A DNA stretch of 64,000 nt from Anthoceros angustus. Taxonomy: Eukaryota > Streptophyta > Anthocerotopsida > Anthocerotales > Anthocerotaceae. This document shows, in pieces, positions 32,577 to 44,164 of the stretch. The first letter of the stretch is position 1. Every line of letters begins with the position of its first letter. The translations under genes were made by a program, and so were the position numbers. The notes under the pieces are model-generated. The model searched no databases and had not been told where the DNA came from. It saw only the letters and a program-made list of their open reading frames with translations. The stretch lies in assembly GCA_010909165.1 (NCBI GenBank), contig MU008179.1, positions 1,028,710 through 1,092,709 on the forward strand, written 5' to 3'.

Positions 32577-32588
32577 TGGTATCAGAGC
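32577..32588 (+). other. Cop3 primer-binding site (initiator Met tRNA)
   Basis: TGGTATCAGAGC, identical to the Cop1 site at 19357-19368. Confidence 0.93.
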
Positions 32589-33200
32589 TAGTTATGTAGA
32601 TTGCATCACTCAAGATGCACATAAATTTTGTGCATCGTAGAATGTACAAAATATTTATTCTAATGCATTTCTTGATTAGAAATTAAGTCTACATGCAAGA
32701 AAGTAAAATAGAATAAAGAAACTATTTTGTATATAGAAAATTGCTTAAATTCTGCAATCAGGACATTTATCCTAGTGCATCTACATTAGATTGTTTGTCT
32801 TAAAACAATTCTAATGAATATACACTAGGACAACTGCCTTGGCAGAAATTGTCAAAAAGAATTTAGAAAAGCAATATAAGACGATGTTTGCATTTTGAAA
32901 TACAATAGCCATATAATGGCCAACTCGGAGAATCAACTGTGGACACTTGCGTTCGTTGAAATAAGTGCGCAATTTCATAGGTAATTATGTCTGACATCGA
33001 CACCTGCTACCAATCAAATAATGAAGTGTTAGAAAGCTTGTATAACACTCATATTTTCCTATTCAAGTTGCTGAACTCGGTTGAAGAATTTACTAGATGA
33101 TTACGCAATGCACTTACTTGGTGATTGTATCAAAAACCCTAATTGTTCTGCAAATCACAAGTAACATGTAAATTCTTTCATATACAAACATTAAAGAATC
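32589..33200 (+). pseudogene. Cop3 internal start, no intact gag
   Basis: This AT-rich DNA lies after the PBS. ATG at 32917 (MANSENQLWTLAFVEISAQF) gives a short frame; another at 32989 (MSDIDTCYQSNNEVLESLYN) may be a gag trace, but no knuckle or pol follows. The element is cut off near 33200, where the composition changes to GC-rich. Confidence 0.4.
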
Positions 33201-33215
33201 AATTTTGAGAAAGAA

Positions 33216-33790
33216 TCAATCGATTCTCACATCCTCGGGCCTGGGGACAAAGTCAAGGAGGCCTTTGAGATATTCTCTTCCGAGCTCACAGGGCTTGAAG
33301 GTCAAGATGTCCAAGCTGGCCTCGTCTCCGCTGGGATCCCACTGCAGCTTCCTGGGAGATTGCTCCTCTGGTCTCATGGATTCTGGGGTCCCCTTGGTTC
33401 CCGACTTCATTGGGAGCTCGGACAAGGCCTGCAGAGGACCTTCCCATATTGGGACCTCCCTTGGAGGATGCCTGTGGCCTTTGGAATCCTTTCTTCGCTT
33501 TGCTAGCGCCTGGTACCTCATCCAGAGGCCGCCTCCGCCTCCGGCCCTGCCCGGGGTTTGATAAAGATTATGGATACTCTTGGGGACATCGCCTGGGGCT
33601 TTTGAGTGCCCTGGGCCCCTGCCGCCGGCAAGCATCCCCGCCTCGTGCAATTTGGAGGCTCATTCGAGGTCTCTTCCCATGGCTTTGGGAGTTGGGCCCT
33701 CGCCTCGCCTTGGCTTCCTGCTTCATCCTCCATGACAAGCCCTTTCTCGAGGATCTCGATCAAGTGTGGAGGAGGGAACCTTCTCTCCAA
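33216..33790 (-). pseudogene. Unknown GC-rich ORF fragment
   Basis: Two open stretches (33790-33518 and 33650-33216) overlap in different frames. Readable parts are RFPPPHLIEILEKGLVMEDE and PREVPIWEGPLQALSELP. I do not recognise a family. It sits between a truncated copia and unassigned DNA and could be a captured host gene piece or part of another retroelement. Confidence 0.3.
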
Positions 33791-35036
33791 TCGCCCTGAG
33801 GTGCCGTAGACATGTTATCGCAGATGCCCTAAGGACTTCCTCCTTTCTACATTTATCACCGATGGCTTTAGGGATTGCGTGCATCTCGCCGAGAAGCGCC
33901 AGCCACCGCCTCCAGACCCTCCATCTCTGTGTCCACTAGAGCGCGGCCCGCTCTTGTTCGGAAGGGAGCAGTGCTTGGCTACCGCCCGCCCATGCATACG
34001 GGATTTCACATCGCACCAACCACCTTCACTATCGCGATGCGATTCCGTCTCCTACTCCACCAGGGCTTCTTCGCCTCACTTGTGAGTGCGGCTCGCCTTG
34101 ACGCTCTCGTGTCCACCTTTTGCTCGTTGTCCCCACGGGTCATCGATTGCCACCACGACGCCATCCGACGCTGGCGTTTGCCATTGCTCGCGAAAGTGGC
34201 TATATGGCCCGGAGGGAGCGGAGTATACTCTTCTTACTGTCGCTCAATCGTATGACTTATACCTTGTCCGGGCGATCAGGTTGTGGCGGATGTAGTGGTT
34301 ACATCGACCGACGTGACGCCACCTCCGCCGTGTCATCACCAACCCTGTGCCCAGCCGGGCCGCCTGCAGCTCTCAAGGTCCGCAAGTATAGCAGATGCAA
34401 GCGGCCACCTCTTTATCCCGCTGTTTAGAAACGTATGGGCAATGGCCGAGGACTTTGACAAATTCATCAAGTCTTGTGCCAAAGCTTACTATGCGCTGCA
34501 GTATAGTGTATCGTCCTCTCAGATTACAAAGATACTCCGGCCGGGGTTTCTATTGCTCTTCAACGGGCGCCTCAACGGCGATTCTCCATAAGGCGACGGT
34601 GGTGATGCCTTTTCCTCTTCCTCCTGTGGTTTGCGGTGCCGCTTATTCTACTCCGGTGATATGACATTGTGGTGGGTCATGGTCACTTTAGGTAGGGAGC
34701 TTTACAAGAACAAATTGCGCATATTTATTATTATTTAATTCTTACCTCAATTGATTATGAATTGATGAAAACTTTCCACTTAATGAAAGTGAATAAATCT
34801 GCGCATACATTTACAAAATGTCAGGAGTATCAACATATAAGATTACATCCCAGTATGGGTACTTGTAATTCTCGATCATTGTAAACCTGTTGCATGGCAG
34901 CAGAGGATATCTCTCTATATTTAGAAGAAGAACAACATCGAGTCGTGACACAACGTAGTCTGCATTATTTTTTCTACAATACTCCAAACATAGGTAACAC
35001 AAACGTTGCCTAGTATTGCTACTGATACCTCCAGCT
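33791..35036. other. Unassigned DNA between Cop3 and Cop2
   Basis: GC-rich to about 34680, then AT-rich. Overlapping open stretches occur on the plus strand at 33875-34664 but have no recognised motif. A 63-codon minus stretch (35002-34811) in the AT-rich part also has none. Confidence 0.4.
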
Positions 35037-35258
35037 TGATAAAATAGCTTACTATTAGGGCACTCTTCACTAGGGCACCTAGGACTTAATAATTAATTTA
35101 GTCCTTAGGGCTCTAGGTAGTTTCTTTAGTAGTTATTTAATTGGTTAGTTGTTACAACCACTTATTGGTTACAACTACCTTGCCTACATAAAGGCATGTA
35201 CTTTCTATTATGAATGTAATGCAACACATATTGCTGAGCTTGTGTATGATTCTCATCA
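35037..35258 (+). repeat. Cop2 5' LTR
   Basis: 222 bp, TGATAAAATAGC...TTCTCATCA. It is similar to the Cop1 LTR but has fewer GGTTRYAACC words, and CTACATAAAG (near 35184) replaces the Cop1 TATATAAAG. Confidence 0.85.
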
Positions 35259-35269
35259 TGGTATCGAGC
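35259..35269 (+). other. Cop2 primer-binding site with one missing base
   Basis: TGGTATCGAGC, against the invariant TGGTATCAGAGC in Cop1 and Cop3. The A of CAG is missing, leaving CG. A one-base gap in the middle of the primer site would be expected to impair priming, so a sequence error is likely. Confidence 0.9.
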
Positions 35270-35457
35270 ACACTTGCTCTTTGTTTGCTTGTGCATCCTC
35301 ATGCATCTAAGTAGCTTATCTAGGAGACACTTTCTAATCTAGCATTTGCCTAGATGGATTGTGTTTATCCTAGAATTGCTATCTTTGCATGCATTCTTTT
35401 ATGCTAACATTTCTCTTCTAACAATGCTTTTATGCACTAATTCTTTGTCCTTCCTCC

Positions 35458-36048
35458 ATGGATTTGTGTTCCCTTAGAAGGAGAAGGCATAGAGTTAAGA
35501 AGAGAAGTAGTCCTGCAAGACAACAAGAACAAATTAGGAACCCAACACATAGAAGCAATAGAAGACAACAAGCTATAGAGGGAGAGATAGAAGAAACCTC
35601 CTCTTGTATAGCAAACTTCATTGCATCTATTTTAATTTCCAAACCAGATCAAGGGAAGTTTATCAAGCTATCTATACGTGATTTGCTAGAAGTTTTAGTC
35701 CAATTCACGTCAAGGCATTAGAATTAGCTCCAACATATCCCAAATTTGAATCTGGTATTAGTACTCCTTTATCTTCTAGTCGCAAGACAAAATAGCATAG
35801 AAACTCTTAGATTTCAAGAAATTGATAGTCAATTAGCAACTCTTAGAATCCAATCCTTTGATCTTAAGGGAGAATTATCTGAATTAAGGACAAAATTGTC
35901 TATTCTCTCTAAGGTTGATAATGCGCAGAGAGAGCATGCTATCATCATCCGAATCGATTATGATGCAAGAGAAGAGTTTCGATGCAATAGAGAAGATGAG
36001 AGGTCTGCGAGGCCTAGTCCTCTAAATCACCTACAATGGCTGGAGTGA
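35458..36048 (+). pseudogene. Cop2 pre-gag ORF (unknown function)
   Basis: Two open stretches, 35458-35721 and 35746-36048. The first is basic (MDLCSLRRRRHRVKKRS) and then has IANFIASILISKPDQGKFI, matching the Cop1 pre-gag ORF. The second is a probable coiled coil (LATLRIQSFDLKGELSELRT). Its stop at 36048 overlaps the gag ATG at 36036 in another frame, so the two may once have been joined by a frameshift or fused. Confidence 0.6.
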
Positions 36049-36960
36049 TCAATAATGAAGAACAAACTGTTCCTAATTCCCCATTGGGTAATGATAATGC
36101 TAACACTTCATTGCATTATCATTATGGTGATTTCAAAGAGAAAGATAGATTCAATGGAAGGGATTATGACATCGGTCATTGAGAATGCGAGGAGCTTTGC
36201 GGCAAAGAGACCTTTGGGGCATCGTCGATGGATCAATTCCAAGGCCACACGCCCGATTTGAACGTGAACTTCAACCTTCCGGGACGCCTGGCGAAGGCAC
36301 AAGATTTATTGGTCGGTGGACTTTCTCAACATATGGTGAGACATGTCGCACAAAAGACCTCCAAGGATATGTGGACTCACCTTGCTCAATTATATTCATC
36401 TCGAGATGTAATGAGTATTGTTGCACGTAACTTCCGCAACCTCTCAATGAAGGAGTCCGACACCATCGAACATCATGTTAATGCATTTCGATTGGCACGA
36501 TCCCATTTGGAATCTTCAATGGCGTACCTATCTCGTAGATGGAGGCTTACGTCATTCTCTTATCTTCATTGCCACCTTCTTATAGGGCTTTCATTACAAC
36601 TCAAAATGCGATGCAATGTCGAAAAGCGCAGATGAAGATCCAAATGAAGAGAGACATCGGTGTTTCGAACTTATTGGAGCATTGCTACAGGAGGAGGCAA
36701 GCAGACGTCATCATCACTCCAGAGCCAACAAGCAGCAGGTGATGTATTCACAAAGGGGTAGAGGAAGAGGACGAGGCAGAGGCCGAGGTTCTACTTTCCA
36801 ACGACCCCCATATCCTGCACATACTTTCCAAGATGGAGAGGCATCTTCTTCAACACCTGCAAGAGGTAACAAGAAGACTGGGATTATATGTAATTGGTGC
36901 AGAATCCCAAATCACATGGAAAAGGATTGTCGAAGAAGAAGAATGGGAACCTAAAGGAGG
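36036..36960 (+). pseudogene. gag: Cop2 gag with intact zinc knuckle
   Basis: Start MAGVINNEEQTVPNSPLG, then GDFKEKDRFNGRDY, a frameshift near 36180, and LPGRLAKAQDLLVGGLSQHM (36228 on), NLSMKESDTIEHHVNAFRLA. The knuckle CNWCRIPNHMEKDC (36889-36930) fits CX2CX4HX4C exactly. An Arg/Gly-rich stretch (GRGRGRGRGRGSTF) precedes it. Confidence 0.85.
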
Positions 36961-38400
36961 CCCCACCGGAGCTAACATTGAAGAAACAATCTTCCTCAAC
37001 TCCAGGTGCTCGGTGCTTGGCTTCTTCCAAGCCCTCCAATACCTCATGGTACTTAGAGGGAGCTACTTCACATATTTGTTACAACAGAAACTCTTTTGAG
37101 TCTTACTCCACCAGGACATCATCATCTCCTCCGGAGATGATCACAACCTACCCATTGCGGTTGGGATTGTATTCAAGTGTGATTCGGTCGTTCTTCATCT
37201 TCATCAAGTCCTCCATGTTCCTTCAATGTGCAAGAATCTAGTATCACCGCAAGTCTTTGTCAAGAACACACTGCAGTGATCCTTTATGCGAATAGTTGTC
37301 TTCTCTCTTTCATAAGTGATAGAAACTATACAATGCAGGCACTTTAGATGATGGTCTCTATAGATTGTCGACAAGTGGGAGCCACCCATTACGCTAATGT
37401 TGCCATTCCAAACCCAACACCTACCCAAACCATGCTTTGGCATTGTCGCCTTGGTCATCCTAATAGTCAAAAATTAATCCAAATGTCTAAGGGAGCTTTA
37501 TATAGAACCCTTGCCTTGCAAAGGTTGAACACCTACCTTGGTGCGAATCTTGTGTCCTCACTAAACGACATCAAGAGCCTTTCAAAATAAATCTCCACAA
37601 AGGGCCAAGTCACCTTTAGAGATAGTGCACAGACATTTGTGGACCCTTGTCTACACCCTCCTTTAGTGGTAGTAGATATTTTTGACCTTCACAGATGATT
37701 TCTCTCTTTGTCTTTTCCTACATCGAAAAACAAGAGTGATGCCTTTCACTTCTTCAAGGACTACATGAAATGGTGAGAGACTTAGATCACAAACTCAAGA
37801 CCTTACGTTCCGACAATGGTGGAGAGTTTACATCTCGAATTTGAGGATTTTGTCGAGTGAAGGTATAGCTCAACAACTTACGATTGTCTACACTCCTCAA
37901 CAAAATGGGCCGAGAACAAGAATCTACGCCTCAAGAGATCACAGGTTGCTTATTGGTACAAGCTAAGTTATCTAAGGCTTATTGGGCGAGGCCCTCCTAA
38001 AGAACCTATCTCATGAATCGATTGCCTACATCAGTAGTCAAGGTATGACTCCATATGAAGCATTCATTGGCAAGAAGCCTTCTATTGACCACCTTCAATT
38101 TTTGGATCCCTGCATATGTTTTTATTCCCAAAGCATTGCGTGAAGTTGGATCCCAAAGCCTAAGTACACTTTTCATTGGCTACACGAAGGTATCAAAGGT
38201 ACAAATTGTTCAACCCTTCTACAAGGCAACTTTTATACGAGTGTTACTTTTCATGAGTCTTACCTCTTTTCCCCACGTGGGAGCTGATAGGCTTGGTCCT
38301 CCTCTTGATGAGACCATTGACCCTTCTTATTTTGATGATCTGATTATTTCACTCCATTTCCCATTCCTCGCTTCGTGTTCCTTTAGTTGAACCTATTATG
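36961..38400 (+). pseudogene. pol: Cop2 protease and integrase
   Basis: The protease site reads WYLEGATSHICY near 37048-37083, where Cop1 has LDSGATSHI; the catalytic Asp-Ser is lost by a short deletion at a former CAG. The pre-integrase motif LWHCRLGHPNSQKLIQMSKG is at 37435-37494. The integrase core is frameshifted; YTPQQNG is readable at 37891-37911. The C-terminal region (38055-38390) has FIGYTKVSKVQ and SLTSFPHVG. Confidence 0.85.
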
Positions 38401-39341
38401 CGGAGGAGGAGGAGTTAGCATCTATTCCACAACCAACGCACTGATGTTGACATCCCACAGAGGCGCTTGACACTCATGATGATGAGTTTGATGACCGGAG
38501 GATGACATTGTGGAGCCAGCAGATCCTGCTTGATCCCGCCTGGATGATGCACTGCACAAAGGTACAACCTTAGATCCCGACCTACTATCTCAGTCCCGCA
38601 GTTGGAAGGAACCTCCTTTAGGATACCTAGCTGTTTTGATGATCCTATACCCCTATATCACTTTATTCTCAAGCTGTCTACAAGGCAACTATAGACCCAA
38701 GAACCTCTTACCTTAAAACAAGCTTTCTCTTCTCACGAAAAAGACTTATGGAAGGTGAGATTCGAATATAATTCCCTAGTTAATAACTCTACATGGAATT
38801 GGTCAAACCACCTAGGGGTAGGAAGATAGTAACCAGCAAATGGGTATTCAAAATTAAAAGAAAAGGAGATGGTTCTATAGAAAGGTATAAGGCACGCCTA
38901 GTAGCCGAGGTTTTACACAAATTCTCGGTCTAGATTACATACCTTGGGCCACTTATGCCCCAAGAGCCAAATTTGCCACACTCAATGATATTTGCCTTAT
39001 GTGCCCAACATGATCTTGAACTCCACATGATGGATGTTAAGACAAAGATATTTGTATGGGCCGCAAGAGGAAATATACATGAGACAACCCGAGGGTTACG
39101 AAGTTAAGGGCAAAGAAGATTGGGTATGCCGACTCATCAAAGGTTTGTATGGCCTTAAGCAGTCAAGCAAGAATTGGAACTTAACCATACATGTACAAAT
39201 TATTGGGAGAGGATTTAAGCAAAGCCAGGGTGATGCTTGTATGTACATCCTAATATCTGGCAATGATATATTTTATCTTCTACTTTATGTTGATGATGTT
39301 TTTATGGCAACAAACTCTCTTACTCTCCTAGCCGAAACTAA
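38401..39341 (+). pseudogene. pol: Cop2 reverse transcriptase, truncated
   Basis: KIVTSKWVFKIKRKGDGSIE is at 38823-38880. Frameshifts follow, then 39034 onward reads EEIYMRQPEGYEVKGKEDW, RLIKGLYGLKQSSKNWN and the catalytic YVDDVFM (39286-39306). The RT palm is intact up to this point. The coding sequence runs without a stop into foreign sequence after 39341. Confidence 0.88.
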
Positions 39342-39643
39342 ACCACAAGGGAGGTGGGCCCCGGAGTATCTCCGGAGCAGCTTTGGAGGAGAAAGTCTGA
39401 AGGAGAAAGTTCGAAAAAGCAAGTCCGAAGGACAAAAATCGGAGAAGAAGGTCAGGAGGAGGAACCCTGGGTGGTCCGACGGCGTGGAGCATAATTTTGG
39501 AAGGGTGACACGTGACAAGGGTCGTGATGCAACGCCAAAACCTGTGATTGTCGCACGGCGGTGAGTCACGACCCAAGGACATGCGCCAAGAAGGTAGCAG
39601 GCGTGAAGCTACGGAACAAGATGTAGAGAGGTGGCAGTTACCG
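39342..39643 (+). other. Junction sequence right of Cop2, unassigned
   Basis: The frame from Cop2 RT stays open to 39564 by chance, with a Lys/Ser/Arg-rich stretch (KEKVRKSKSEGQKSEKKVRR). CTCCGGAG-type words near 39366 recall 16021-16140. The boundary marks either an insertion into Cop2 or a rearrangement. Confidence 0.45.
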
Positions 39644-39886
39644 GCAATGAAAGGACATCTTCCCGCGCGACGATTATGCCCGCCGCATTATAGCTGAGAC
39701 AAAACCCCTCCAGACATGACGCCTGCGCTTCCCGCCTCACGCTAACACCCAGCCTTTGGCTCTTTCTTCCACAAATTTTAAGCACAAGATCTTGGAGGAC
39801 TCGATCGCCCTCGGCGCACTTTCCCCTGAGTCTAAGTTGCATTGAGGCCGTGACTATTCTAGCAAAGAAGAGCAAAAAGGAGGCAT

Positions 39887-40584
39887 GGCTCCCAAGAAGG
39901 CGGTGGAGGTTTGGAGCCCTAGACTGGTAGAGAAAAACATCACCACCAAGCACTACCCCGATCTTTGCCCCTAGCTAGAGGAGGCGAAGTAGCCTGCCCA
40001 AGGGCGGCACTTGACATGTTCCAGCGGTCCGGACGTATGATAGCATGGCCTCGTCCGCAAGAAGTTCAAGATGCCGGCAAAGAAGAAACAAGTCCGTCTG
40101 ATTGAAGAGCCTAAGAGAGACCCTAGGCATTGATGTTGAGGCCCTTTGGCTGTACAAAACCTCGTGAGGAGGTTGGAGGGGTGGTGCCGGAGCCCCTGAA
40201 GAGGAAACGGAAGTTGGAAGCGACGAGGGCCGCACTCTTGAAGCATGGCGCCAAAAGATCCCCCAACGGGTGGTTGATGTCGGACCTGAAGGACCGACGA
40301 GTGAAAGCAGTGGCCAAGATCATTGTCCACTGGAACATGCTCACCAAAGTGGACCACTTGGGGGACAACATGTTGATGCTCCTATGTGCCCTCATGAGGG
40401 GCAAGCGGGCGGACTAGGGGCGAATGATCTTCGCCCGGATAGCACAGGAGGCTACGCACGTAAGCTGCGCAACGAGCGGCCCCCTCCATCGGCACTGTCC
40501 CCTTTCATCTTGCATGTTTGGGAACACCATAACCTCCTGAAGGAGGAGGAGGAGGAGCGGCCCACAGAGGCCGCCACCAAGTAA
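39887..40584 (+). pseudogene. Block A ORF copy 1: retroelement-associated protein of unknown function
   Basis: Start MAPKKAVEVWSPRLVEKNIT. After frameshifts comes HWNMLTKVDHLGDNMLMLL, CALMRGKRAD, a TAG, then GRMIFARIAQEA and, in another frame, PFILHVWEHHNLLKEEEEE. The pattern G-x-(I/M)-(M/I)-(Y/F) followed by (F/Y)-(I/L)-x-H-(V/L)-W-E-x-x-x-L-L is shared with LORF (GLIMYEAYIYHRE and YLVHLWEVEGLL). This resembles what I remember of the 'putative plant transposon protein' domain; a profile search would decide. Confidence 0.5.
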
Positions 40585-41756
40585 AATTGTAGGGAGATGA
40601 GGAGGAGCATAACCCGTATAATAAAAGCCGGCCACGGAGCCCAAGACCGAGTGCACGAGGAGAGGAGGATTGAGGCATCCCAATGCCATCCGCTTGGAGA
40701 GGACCCCCTCTCCTCCAAGGGAAATTTGGGAAGACATCCCCGCATCCTCTTATCGGGTGATGGCACTAGAGGAGCAAGCCATCCTTCTCGGGCTCTGACC
40801 TTACCTACGCTAATTGGACACCAGACATTAACAACCCCCACGCCTGCCCGGGCCGGATCACCTTTATTATCCACGCTTATCCCTTATTTTTCACACAATC
40901 CTCAAAAAAAAAAAATGAAAACCCCATCCGAAGAGAGTCAAGGCGCCCCTTGTCCACAACTACATTCCAATTAGAAAATCCTATGAAAACCCCAAAAAAA
41001 CGAGGAGCCGTGATTATTTAAAAGAAAACTAAACATATTTGGGCATTTGGCTACATGTGTCCCACCATGCTAGATTACTCATCCCAGATCGGAGAGCATA
41101 TAGTTGGACAAGTCGGGAGGTAGTAGTAGGAGTAGATAGGTAAGAGAGCATAGCGATAAGTCCCGATTTAGGCGGTGATTTCATAGAAGTTAGCTCTCTT
41201 GGCACAAACCATTCCCTTTGGGAGCGAATCCTAGCCTACAACGACATTGAGGGTGAATGTGGATCTCATGGTGTTCTAGACACAAGTTCACACTCCACAA
41301 GACTTCTCCTCCTCGATTCTCGCGAGGGTCTCCGCCTTCTCTGGCTGGGCCGCCTCCACCGGCCCCTGAGCAAAGACCATCCGGCTCCCTGGCTCCCACT
41401 TGGGTCTTCTGCTCCAGAGACCCCAGAGCATACCGTCCATGACGGCTAGAACTCTGCCTCCTCCACGGCCACCACTAGAGAGGCGCACCGCAATGAAAGG
41501 ACATCTTCCCGCGCGACGATTATGCCCGCCGCATTATAGCTGAGACAAAACCCCTCCAGACATGACGTCTTGGCAGTTCTCTCAGTCTCTCACGCTTCAA
41601 CACCCAGCCCTTTGGCTCTCTTTCTTCCACAGCTTAAGCACAGCATCTTGGAGGACTCGCATCGTCTCGGCGCACTTTCCCCCTCGGAGTCTAAGGGCGC
41701 GGCAAGTTGCATTGAGGCCGTGACTATTCTAGCAGCAAGACGAGCAAAAAGGAGGC

Positions 41757-42459
41757 ATGGCTCCCAAGAAGGCGGTGGAGGTTTTGGAGCCCTAGACGCT
41801 GGTAGAGAAAAACATCACCACCAAGCACTACCCCGATCTTTGCCCCTAGCTAGAGGAGGCGGGCGAGCTCGTCCAAGGGCGGCACTTGGACATGTTCCAG
41901 GCGGTCTGGACGTATGATAGCATGGCCTCGTCCGCAAGACGCCCAAGATGCCGGGCAAAGAGAAACAAGTCCGTCCGATTGAAGAGCCTAAGAGAGGACC
42001 CTAGGCATTGATGTGAGGCCCTTTGCTGTGTACAACTGCCTCATGGAGGAGGTTGAGGGTGGTGCAGCCCTCAAGAGGAAACGGAAGTTGAAGCGACGAG
42101 GGCCGCACTTTGAAGCATGGCGCCAAAAGATCCCCCAACGGGGTTGATGTGACCAAGGACCGTGGAAAAAGAAAGCAAGTACAAGATCATTGTCCACCGG
42201 AACATGCTCACCAAAGTGGACCACTTGGGGACAACATGTTGATGCTCCTATGTGCCCTCATGAGGGGCAAGCGGGCGGACTAGGGGCGAATGATCTTCGC
42301 CCGATAGCATGTGAGGCTACACGAAGTCAGCAAACGGCCCCTCCATCCACCGCCCCTTTCATCTTGCATGTTTGGGAACACCATAACCTCCTGAAGGAGG
42401 AGGAGGAGGAGCGTGCGCTCCGCTGTAGGCTGGCCACCCCGCAAATTGTAGGGAGATGA
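41757..42459 (+). pseudogene. Block A ORF copy 2
   Basis: The second copy of the 39887 ORF, with the same start (MAPKKAVEVLEP) and more deletions. MLMLLCALMRGKRAD is readable at 42239-42282 and PFILHVWEHHNLLKEEEEER at 42355-42415. The tail continues to PPREIWEDIPASLLLVMALE near 42577-42636. Confidence 0.5.
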
Positions 42460-43750
42460 GGAGGAGCATAACCCAGATAACAGGCCGGCCACGGAGCCCA
42501 AGACTGAGTGCACGCAGGAGGAGGAGGATTGGGAGGGCATCCCGAATGCCATCCGCTTGGAGAGGACCCCCTCTCCTCCAAGGGAAATTTGGGAAGACAT
42601 CCCCGCATCCCTCTTACTGGTGATGGCACTAGAGGAGCAAGCCATCCTTCTGGGCTCCCGACCTTACTACGCTAATTGACACCAGACATTAACAACATGC
42701 CCGGGCCGGATCACCCTTTATTATCCACGCTTATCCCTTATTTTTCACACAATCCTCAAAAAAAATGAAAACCCCATCCGAAGAGAGTCAAGGCGTCCCT
42801 TGTCCACAACTACATTCCTTAGAAAATCCTATGAAAACCCCAAAAAACGAGGAGTATTATTTCAAAAGAAAACTAAACATATTTGGGCATACTACAAAGT
42901 CCCACCATGCTAGAGACTATCCCATCGGAGAGCATATAGTTGGACAAGTCGGGAGGTAGTAGTAGGGAGTAGATAGGTAAGAGGAGTAATAGCAATAAGT
43001 CCCGATTTAGGCGGGTCAAGATTTAATAATTCTCTTGGCACAAACCATTCCCTTTGGGAGCGAATTAGGCCTACAACGACATTGAGGGTGAATGTGGATC
43101 TCATGGTGTTCTAGACACAAGTTCACACTCCACAAGATTCTCCTCCTCGATGCGAGGGTCTCCGCCTCTGCTTCCACCGGCCCCTGAGCATCCGGCTCCC
43201 GGTGGCCTCCACTTGGGTCTTCTCCGCTCAGAGACCCTTGCATACCGTCCATGACTCACTAGAACCTGCCTCCTCCACGCCACCACTAGAGAGGCACCTA
43301 GAAGTCCGTCAAGGCGGCATCTCTTGTCCGTTAAGAACCGCATAGCACTGAGGAGGCTTGACTGGATCTCCTGACCTACGCTAATTGGACACCACATTAA
43401 CAACCCCCACTGCTCGGCCGGATCACCTTTATTATCCACGCTTATCCCTTATTTTTCACACAATCCTCAAAAAAAATGAAAACCCCATCCGAAGAGAGTC
43501 AAGGCGTCTGCCCCTTGTCCACAACTACATTCCAATTAGAAAATCCTATGAAAACCCCAAAAAACGAGGAGCCGGGATTAAAAAGAAAACTAAACATATT
43601 TGGGCATATTGGCTAGCGTGTCCCACCATGCTAGATTACTCATCCCAGATCGGAGAGCATATAGTTGGACAAGTCGGGAGGTAGTAGTAGGAGTAGATAG
43701 GTAAGAGAGCATAGCGATAAGTCCCGATTTAGGCGGTGATTTCATAGAAG

Positions 43751-44164
43751 TTAGCTCTCTTGGCACAAACCATTCCCTTTGGGAGCGAATCCTAGCCTAC
43801 AACGACATTGAGGGTGAATGTGGATCTCATGGTGTTCTAGACACAAGTTCACACTCCACAAGACTTCTCCTCCTCGATTCTCGCGAGGGTCTCCGCCTTC
43901 TCTGGCTGGGCCGCCTCCACCGGCCCCTGAGCAAAGACCATCCGGCTCCCTGGCTCCCCACTTGGGTCTTCTGCTCCAGAGACCCCAGAGCATACCGTCC
44001 ATGACGGCTAGAACTCTGCCTCCTCCACGGCCACCACTAGAGAGGCACCTAGGTCCGGGCGCTGCATCTCTTGGTCCGTTAAGAACTGCCATCATAGCTT
44101 CTGAGGAGGCATCATCTCCTGACCCAATCAGACCTCGTTCCGGTGTTCTGTCCTGACCTTCCAC
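43751..44164 (-). pseudogene. Block R minus-strand ORF (unknown)
   Basis: 137 codons, Gly/Arg-rich, ending GEVLWSVNLCLEHHEIHIHP and a Cys-containing tail. Partial copies occur at 41488-41190, 43252-43016 and 44962-44726. No family recognised. Upstream on the same strand, 45568-45101 encodes repeats containing EELVAKARQPP. Confidence 0.35.

Larger units (their letters stand above)
35037..39341 (+). mobile_element. Cop2: copia element, 5' part, broken in RT
   Basis: LTR (35037-35258), PBS, pre-gag ORF, gag, protease, integrase and RT are present in order. RT stops at 39341 just after the YVDD region, where similarity to Cop1 ends (shared up to CTAGCCGA) and unrelated sequence starts. No RNase H or 3' LTR is in the window. 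It belongs to the same family as Cop1. Confidence 0.9.

Noticed and set aside
36850-37047. Minus-strand ORF over Cop2 gag/protease
   Set aside because: Shadow of the plus-strand zinc knuckle region, which has an exact CX2CX4HX4C.
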